Of a stretch of 64,000 nt of DNA, positions 57,066-64,000 are shown piece after piece (within the stretch, counting starts at the first letter, position 1; each line of letters begins with the position of its first letter). Both the position numbers and the translations under genes were made by a program. Source of the DNA: Lepidurus packardi (lineage: Eukaryota > Arthropoda > Branchiopoda > Notostraca > Triopsidae); the NCBI GenBank assembly GCA_023053545.1, contig JAKZAN010000003.1, forward strand, positions 1,515,501 to 1,579,500, read 5' to 3'. The notes below the pieces were generated by a model that searched no databases, was not told the origin of the DNA, and was given only the letters and a program-made list of their open reading frames with translations.

Positions 57066-57944
57066 ATGAGATCCACCCCCCAAACCGTCTACATCTGCCC
57101 CTACGCTTGCGGAGGTTACTTCGCGCTAGCGGAGGCGGCAGAACACCTCGCGGAGTGCCGCGAGGCCCAAGGAAATTCGTGGTTAAGTGCGGGCCTGCAC
57201 GTCTGCGGATTCGATGCAACCCACCACATCCCAACGGAGGCGTACATGCGCCACATCCTGGACGACTGCCCGTACGCCCACGCTCTCATGCATTATGAGA
57301 GCGTGAAAAGCCTGGGACGCAACCACCCGGACGTGCACCCGCCACCTACATCGACCGCGTTTCATAAACTCCCATATGAAAACAAAACAATCCTCGTGGA
57401 AGGGTTCGAGCGGCAGGTATGTCCAGACCACGGACTACCAAGACCCGACCACTTCGGCCTGTCAAACGACCTATACATCTACCAGTTCACCCCCCAAACT
57501 ATCAACAGGGAGGTAGGTCACCAGGCCGAAGGAACACACCTCGAACCCAAACAGGCGCACAGCCTTTCCCCCACTCACCCCACCCTACCCAATTCAGAAA
57601 AAGAAGATGGATTCACTTGCCCATACTGCGGAAAAAATATTAATACCAGGGACACGATAGAACACCTGAAGGATTGCAGAAACAAACACCCCGACCTCCA
57701 GGACACATTTCTACCGTGCCCACATTCAAGGCTGCACCACATCCACCGATCCGACGCCTTCGATCACGCAACACATTTTTGTCAATTTCGCTATGCTGGA
57801 CTCTACAGAGCAAAACCTTTTGTCCTTCCGCCGATTATACCTATTAGTAGTGTACACGAGTACCAAACCCTCCCCTATGCCACCCCCCTGGCAGTCGCAA
57901 CCCAAGCCCCAACACACCCTTCACCGAAATTGCGAAGTTTATAG
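57066..57944 (+). CDS. gypsy-2 accessory ORF: repeated C2HC/CHHC zinc-finger protein (GTSF1/U11-48K type)
   Basis: 292 residues, ATG 57066, 113 bp after pol and before env, absent from gypsy-1. It has two similar halves. In the first, a CPYACG...HLAEC finger (residues 11-31) is followed by C-x5-H-x9-H-x4-C (residues 47-68). In the second, CPYCGK...HLKDC (about 184-204) is followed again by C-x5-H-x9-H-x4-C (about 219-241). GTSF1 and U11-48K use C-x5-H-x9-H-x3-C fingers that bind RNA; GTSF1 also works with Piwi proteins. A middle Pro/His-rich linker separates the halves. Family assignment is by pattern only. Possible roles are RNA packaging or interference with piRNA silencing (inference). Confidence 0.7.
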   Translation: MRSTPQTVYICPYACGGYFALAEAAEHLAECREAQGNSWLSAGLHVCGFDATHHIPTEAYMRHILDDCPYAHALMHYESVKSLGRNHPDVHPPPTSTAFHKLPYENKTILVEGFERQVCPDHGLPRPDHFGLSNDLYIYQFTPQTINREVGHQAEGTHLEPKQAHSLSPTHPTLPNSEKEDGFTCPYCGKNINTRDTIEHLKDCRNKHPDLQDTFLPCPHSRLHHIHRSDAFDHATHFCQFRYAGLYRAKPFVLPPIIPISSVHEYQTLPYATPLAVATQAPTHPSPKLRSL

Positions 57945-58065
57945 TCCCAGACATAGACACCTGACGAAATCTGGGACTGAATTTTTTTTCTCTCTTATCA
58001 AATTTTCTTTTTTTTTTCTTTCGTTGTTGTTGTTCTTATCCTTTTCTCGTATTTCTCAAATACAG

Positions 58066-59904
58066 ATGTTTCAAACACCATATTACGGCTTCTTCATCTT
58101 CTTCGTCAGCACTAGATTTTTGTCAACGACGCTAGCCATCGACATCACTATCTGCAACTGTAGCAACCCGAAAACCTTAAATTTCATCAATCTTAACAAC
58201 ATGCCACAGTGTAACCCTAGAGATCGCGACCTACCACCTACTACAATGAACTACATCCTAACTAAAGATTTAGAAGCTTCAACAACCTTTAAAGGATACG
58301 CCTGCGGCCAATGGCAAAGACAACTGAAAATCGACTCGTTTTTCTTCGGAGGCCACGACACCATGACGGATAAGCAACCAATGGACACCTCCACAGACGC
58401 GTGTTACCATCTGGTGCAAACGCTCACTTGCCATGGTAACAAGATGTACCGTGAAGCAAACAAATGGGTTTTTGACGAGCAGCCAAAAGGAGACCCAGTC
58501 TGGATGACTACGCAAACTTATACCACCGCTAGTTGCTTCATGGAAGAAATCACGCTTCACAAGCAATGCCCAACCTGCTCAGTTGACACACCCTTTGGTA
58601 CCACAAATGCCTCATACGATGCCGGATCCGTAACATCAAACCACATCACAGTAGTATGGAAGAATACGGACATCGAAACAAAAACGGATACCTGTACCAA
58701 CGTCACAATTGCCCTCGGCATCGACCTTTACTACTCGGCAACTACAAGCAAATACGGCAGGGTACAGGATAATAACAATCAACTCGAATTTTTTGTACAA
58801 AAGACCCCTGTCTTAAACTGCGGAAAGTCCGGCGTACTACAAGTCGTTGGAATGCCGAAGCACTACATCCAGCTCTACCCCATCAGTAAAATCGCCAGCC
58901 CAAAACAGACGGAACGGAATATTTCAGCCCCCGAAGGACTAGCAGCCCATCTCCAGTACATTCAAGATTCAACAGTGCTCCGCGCAAATCAATTGGCAAA
59001 GGAAATAGAAATTAATAACTGCATGTCCACACAAAATAGAGCAGCCCTGGTACCCTTAATCGCGCAGTTTAGTGGAATCCTCGCAGCACAGCTGCTCAGC
59101 TTTAATGATTGCGAAAGAATTCTGCCGTTCGGAGGGACCGCGCTGCTCCAGAAATGCACTAAGGAAATACGCAACTTCACAACGGAAATCACCTCTTGTG
59201 GACCACAACCACGAACCGGAAACTATACAATTGGAAAAGATGGATTTACACTTTACCCCTTCAAAAACTGTTTTTGGCAGAACGGCCTAGTAAACTTCAA
59301 TGGCGCGGCGTACCGATACAACGGAACCGAGTGGGCCCCAGCCAAGGCAACTAAGCTACCAGCATCCTATCAACTTATCCGCAGTTTCAATTTATCACTA
59401 GATGCCACACTTTTCAACCTCCTAGCAAACATCAACCCGGCTTACCACAAAGAACAACAGGAGAACATCAACATCCTTATGGACCTAATGCAGACGGTTG
59501 ACGGATCAGCAACCCACACGATAAGCGACTTGGTGTTTGATTTAAAGGCGAAAAACAATTTTGAAGGGATGTTCCAATGGACGAACTACCTCAAAAACGG
59601 GGTAATTATAGGTACAGCAGCCATTGCTGGCCTCATCGTGTTATCAATCCTTGTGAAACTCACACCCTGCCTATCGTCCGTCTGCAAAACCCTAAAACCA
59701 AAAACACGCCGTCACCGACGCCAAGACGAAGAGACTGTAGAAATGCTCCCTCGACAGCCACCCCACAACCCAGCTATAATCACCACCCCAATCAATCTCC
59801 CTGTCTACGCCCTAATGCCCCCTAATAACGTACCCCCTCCACCGTTGTATAGAACTAGAGCCAACGGAGACCCTGATTTCCCGAACCTCAGCCTTCGTCT
59901 GTAG
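58066..59904 (+). CDS. env: gypsy-2 envelope-like glycoprotein
   Basis: I chose ATG 58066 (612 residues) because it directly follows a long pyrimidine tract and TACAG, a strong splice acceptor. The upstream open frame overlaps the zinc-finger ORF. Features are a signal peptide (FFIFFVSTRFL core), an N-terminal CNC motif, about two dozen cysteines, several N-glycosylation sites, a transmembrane helix near 59600-59665 (GVIIGTAAIAGLIVLSILV), and a basic, proline-rich cytoplasmic tail. Homologous to gypsy-1 env, with no stops. Envelope proteins can let such elements pass between cells. The exact viral family of origin is uncertain; a chuvirus-like G source is a guess. Confidence 0.78.
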   Translation: MFQTPYYGFFIFFVSTRFLSTTLAIDITICNCSNPKTLNFINLNNMPQCNPRDRDLPPTTMNYILTKDLEASTTFKGYACGQWQRQLKIDSFFFGGHDTMTDKQPMDTSTDACYHLVQTLTCHGNKMYREANKWVFDEQPKGDPVWMTTQTYTTASCFMEEITLHKQCPTCSVDTPFGTTNASYDAGSVTSNHITVVWKNTDIETKTDTCTNVTIALGIDLYYSATTSKYGRVQDNNNQLEFFVQKTPVLNCGKSGVLQVVGMPKHYIQLYPISKIASPKQTERNISAPEGLAAHLQYIQDSTVLRANQLAKEIEINNCMSTQNRAALVPLIAQFSGILAAQLLSFNDCERILPFGGTALLQKCTKEIRNFTTEITSCGPQPRTGNYTIGKDGFTLYPFKNCFWQNGLVNFNGAAYRYNGTEWAPAKATKLPASYQLIRSFNLSLDATLFNLLANINPAYHKEQQENINILMDLMQTVDGSATHTISDLVFDLKAKNNFEGMFQWTNYLKNGVIIGTAAIAGLIVLSILVKLTPCLSSVCKTLKPKTRRHRRQDEETVEMLPRQPPHNPAIITTPINLPVYALMPPNNVPPPPLYRTRANGDPDFPNLSLRL

Positions 59905-59939
59905 GACGAATCCTGTTGCCGGGACGGCAACTTTTTCAA

Positions 59940-59951
59940 TGGGTGGAGGGA
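59940..59951 (+). promoter_or_regulatory. gypsy-2 polypurine tract
   Basis: TGGGTGGAGGGA immediately precedes the 3' LTR start TGTAAGG. Confidence 0.7.
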
Positions 59952-60562
59952 TGTAAGGAGTAGAATTAGTAATAGTATAAATTTAAATCTCGATTACAAT
60001 ATACTAGGCAGAGTTAAGAGATTAACACTGAATATACGATAAACACGGTTGACCATAAATGTAAAGGACAACGTAAAGACATCTCTCGTGCCGAGGCCAG
60101 AACCCTCGTGAATGTCTATACGCAGTTCAAAGGTAATCTTAAGTTCCGAAGTCCAACGACCCAAGAAGAAGCAAAACAGCGATACCAACCCAAGGGAGGG
60201 GGCGGAAGGTAGAAACAACAGAAGCGCACCCCGATAACGATGTCCAACTGTCCTATAAATACGGACCCACCAGACGACAACAGCTACCAGTTCACCCTCC
60301 GTCTCAGTCCCCGTAAGACCGGTTCACCCTCTGTTGCCAGTTTCCGCTCCCTGCTCCGTACCGAAGATACCCAGCCGCCGAGCAATCCCCCAGCAGTCCT
60401 CAGCCGACATCACCGTCTATCGAGACCGAACCCACCCGAAGCCAGCGAAGCCCTAACCCGAAGCCACGATCGACCCGACCCCTTCCCTGTCCCTCCTCTC
60501 TAAACCTGTACCGACCCCGCTGATAGTTAGAGTGAAATACACAGAATTAACTGACTATCACA
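59952..60562 (+). repeat. gypsy-2 3' LTR (611 bp)
   Basis: It begins TGTAAGG and ends ATCACA, followed by the target duplication CAAT. A TATAAATA box lies at about 60253-60260. Downstream sequence is C-rich with CCCGAAGCC-like repeats, a possible untranslated leader region. Confidence 0.88.
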
Positions 60563-63540
60563 CAATGCACTAGCATACAAATCGTCAAGGCTGCACTCTT
60601 CCTGCCTTTCAACTGACTCAAATACCCGTTGCATTATCTTTTCCAGATAATCTAAAAGAAAGCAGGGTAAGAACAAAAACGAGAACTATCTTCGAAACAA
60701 ACCAAATGACGGCTCTTCTTTTATAGGTCGCACGACGTGGCCCCCTTTCTTTCCTTTCGGAAAATGAATGGAATAACGCTCCTCACCCAAAGCGGTTTTG
60801 GCTGTTTTCCGATTGGCGTTAGTATTGTACTGCAAGGCCGCAATCTTCACTCTAAACGACAAATGTAAATGGGCACTAATACAAATAACAGTCTTACCGA
60901 GCGTACATCCCCTTGTTCGAAAAATGGTAAGATTTGGGGGCAAACTGGTTGACGAGGCTGTTGAAGCATTCAACAGACGAAGTCTGGGGCCCCGTCGCCA
61001 GCTTCTCAACGTCTTTGAGTAGTTTCTCATTCAGGAGCAGTGTTTCTACTCTTTGTGCCACGTCTACAATACAATTGATAACACCGTGAAACCTAGAATT
61101 TTGACAAATCGTACCAATAGAAACCCAGTCTTTTTCCATTCCCTCTGGTCTGTCATCAAGGTCTTCATGAAGACACTTAGGGAAGAGTGGATTGGGGTGA
61201 TCCACATGAATGTCGGCAATGTGGTCCACCACCGACATCCATTTAGCTCTGACTAAATCACCTCTATCGTCATCCGTTGAAGAAGCGGACCAGTAGAGGT
61301 GGTTTACGATGGATCGAACCCACCCAGAAAGGGTTGAATATTTCTTATCCATAGCTAACTTGTGCAGCTTCTTTTGTATACCTAAAAAAGCCATCAGAGC
61401 TACGTAGCTACAGCAGAACCAGATTACCTTTGGCGACGTGCCAAACATCAAAATTATGGGCTACATCGGGCCACTGCTCACGCATGAACTTGACTACCTG
61501 CGGATGGCGATCAGTCACTAATCGAGCAATGACTAATCCCTCATTCTGCAGGTAATTCAAGGAGCGTTCAAGGCCCTTCAGCTCCATTCTGCAACTATGG
61601 CCGACGTCTGGCTCATTACACTAAATTTACAGTTCACATACACAAAGAAAATATGCCTTTCAAATATTACCTGTACAATCTGGACAACTAAGACCTTGTT
61701 TTGCCCCAGATCCATCGAAGTATAGGCCATGTACTTGGCTGAATGGCCAGGACTATCAGCCCTTCCATCGCCTCCCAGTGCAACTTTTTCGTCTTCGATT
61801 TTCAGGTTATACAGTATATCCTGCTGTTCTTCGCTCCAAACACCATCAACGGATTGGAAAAGGAATTTCTCTTGGTGTCGAGTATACGTCCGTAAAGAAA
61901 TACCGCACAAGCCAATCGATTTCGTCAAGCGAACAACCTTCTTCGGTGACAGACCAGAAGTGAGAATTCCGGCCGACAACAGAATATTTCCTACTGCATG
62001 TCTCTTTATGTAAGGTTGTGACTTCCACGACCTAATATAGTTCAGCAGGTTACCGTATTTCAAAATTGCTACCAGATAGTTACCAATTACGGTCGCAATC
62101 CAAGCATTTTTGTTCAACTAGGAGACAACTCCCTGTGAGTTTCAATTCGATCCGCGTGTTTTTTGCCCGGCAGTAAAAACAAAGATCAAAGAGAGTTCGC
62201 AACTGACTCTCGAAAACCATAAATTTGCGTTCTTTGTTTCTTTGATCAAAAGGTGGAATTGGAGAGCTAGCTTGTTCCCTAGAAGTAAATGCCTTTATAT
62301 AGAATACATTCTTGGATCAATATAATTTACTCTTTCACGGGTGAAATGTCCGATTCCGTGTCCTCGTATTCGTCGTCCGGTTCAAAATCTACATCGTCGT
62401 CAAAGGGATAGCCCTGTTCAGTTAGGGTACTATTCAGGTTTTCTGAGGTAAAGGTACTGCTTCTTGGAAGCGGGTTCTTTTCCTACATATAGTTTCTCCA
62501 ATTTAGAACGTTTGATATGCATTGGTATCCTATTTACCGGCAAAAGTAGCCCGTCCTCAGGAAACTGACAAGAGAAGTCTTGGGTCGTCATACCGGAGAA
62601 CTGACAAGAAAAGTCTGCCATTTCAACTCCGGAAAATTGACAAGAGAAATCTTTCATGTTAGCTTCGGCCAAAGTCACTTCTTCTTCATTGTTTTCCAGA
62701 TCAATTGCGGGTGTGGACTCCGAAAAAACTAAGTCAGGCACCGAGTCTGACGTACAAGTGCTTGTGGCAACTGTTGGGACAGAACTTGTACTTTCGCTTT
62801 GAAGCCGCAATTCTTGGATAATCTAAAACGTGCATATGTCATTACCCTATTTGGTCTTCAAACGTTGGAGTATATTTACGTTATGGCGTTGTCTTTTCTC
62901 AATAGCTGAGGTTTTCCGAGGTTTGGGTGGACTTCGCACCCCAGACACAGTAGCCGGCCTATCAAACTTAGTAGGGATAGCGGTTGGCAACAAACTCCTA
63001 CCACGACGTTTTGCCCTAAGTCCCATTGCTAACTGTCGATCAACACTACTGTCGAATTGATCTTCGGTGAAATGATCACCACAGAGAGACACCCACTTGC
63101 TCATTTGGGCTTCCACAAAATCAGCCCTAGTCCTTTGTACTTGCAAAACCCATTGCCGTCTTCTTTGTGCATCTTTTGAGAATTTATACATCCCTACACC
63201 AGCAGTAACATAGTTTTTACAACCGTAAGCAGCACACTGGTTACCAGAACTTTTAGTAATCGACTCTGATAGCAGCTTACTTGCCATTTTTTCACTAAAA
63301 CTTAGGAAGCACAGAAGAAGTCTATACAGTGCCAGTGAATAACAAAGCGCTCCTGGGCCGCGCCTCCACTATCTACGTCACGCGCCCGTGGCGGGAAAAT
63401 GCAAAAAACTTCGCAAGCCCATAACTCAGGAACGGCTAGTCAGAAAAATTTTAAACAAATTTTCCCGTTTTTAGAATAATGTGTACAATAAGAATCCATC
63501 CAAATATCAATACGCTATACCCGAGGCTGTTGCCCTTTAA

Positions 63541-64000
63541 AACACTGGGCCAAAACTTGCAGGCTCTCGGGCCTAACGCATCAAACCCCACCATGGCCCG
63601 CAAGACAAATTCGAAGAGGAGCCTCTTAACGTTCGAGAGCCGACCAGCCAGGAATGCTGCAGAAATAAAACTCAAAGAAGCTCAATTCAAAAGTCTTGGC
63701 CCGGTCAACACTAAGCCAAAGCGCAGCTGCATGTCGTTATGAATTTCCTTTAAAAATCGCTTTTTTCGTTTCTTAAATATTTTTTTCTTTCTCTTCGCCT
63801 TCACCAGAAGGGTATAGGTCGAAGACCGCCGAAAAGAAAACCTACTCCAATGCTTTAACTGACAATGTTACGGGTCACACTGCCTTTCAATGTAAAGAAC
63901 CCACATACATGTTCTGTGCATCATCAAGACGAATAACTGTGCTGTAGGCTACCCGATATTAGCCATTCGGCGCCTGATCCGCCCGTAGTAGCGCAAGTTT
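63541..64000. other. unassigned right flank; possible ORF1-type zinc-knuckle remnant
   Basis: Left of Kolobok-2 the flank is 48912-49472, and this is its continuation across the TTAA site. Near 63851-63925 a broken frame encodes residues resembling a CCHC knuckle (CFN...GHTAFQC), as in non-LTR ORF1 or gag. An open frame at 63479-63742 crosses the Kolobok end and is not a gene. No other support. Confidence 0.25.

Overview
This is eukaryotic, invertebrate DNA made almost entirely of transposable elements. The evidence is short GT-AG introns, no bacterial gene architecture, and the superfamilies present: Polinton/Maverick, Kolobok, hAT, Mutator-like, Ty3/gypsy with env, and non-LTR elements. CCTAA/TTAGG-type repeats in one intron fit an arthropod, but the taxon is an inference. 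No ordinary host gene, tRNA or rRNA could be supported.

Layout. 1-3.4 kb: a decayed, spliced transposase-like gene with Tudor-like C-terminal modules. 3.4-5.8 kb: non-coding. 5.8-8.6 kb: a Mutator-like transposase followed in another frame by a YqaJ-type nuclease. 8.6-10.1 kb: repeats and a small TTAA-flanked element. From 10.1 kb comes a 5'-truncated non-LTR retrotransposon, into which other elements are nested. Gypsy-1 (10720-44809, 4-bp target duplication CATC) holds Kolobok-1 (12498-35192, TTAA duplication) in its protease. Kolobok-1 holds a complete Polinton (13365-31940, 18,576 bp, duplication GAACTT) in its THAP-transposase gene. Gypsy-1 also holds a hAT element (38163-42028, duplication CTCATACC) near the end of its integrase. 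Each inserted element has visible termini and target duplications, and the interrupted reading frame resumes across each insertion.

At 44.8 kb the sequence jumps back: 44820-48279 repeats 7619-11078 almost perfectly (offset 37,201). It ends in a solo gypsy-1 LTR followed by the missing 3' half of the non-LTR element. This is either a 37-kb tandem duplication followed by LTR-LTR recombination, or two haplotypes joined by assembly.

49.5-63.5 kb is a second Kolobok in the opposite orientation. Its last transposase exon is split by gypsy-2 (50860-60562, duplication CAAT). Gypsy-2 was itself hit in its 5' LTR by a second Polinton, and a deletion then fused the Polinton arm to gypsy-2 pol. Gypsy-2 still has an open pol from reverse transcriptase onward, an intact env, and an extra ORF with repeated C2HC/CHHC zinc fingers of the GTSF1/U11-48K type.

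Gene logic. The Polinton carries the virus-like core set (protein-primed DNA polymerase, integrase, packaging ATPase, Ulp1-like protease, major and minor capsid proteins). It also has an accessory arm with spliced, cysteine-rich PSI-like membrane proteins. Kolobok has two convergent genes: a THAP transposase and a protein with the P2X7-type zinc ballast fold. The most interesting unexplained content is the CHHC ORF of gypsy-2, the Polinton membrane-protein arm, and the P2X7-type ORF of Kolobok.
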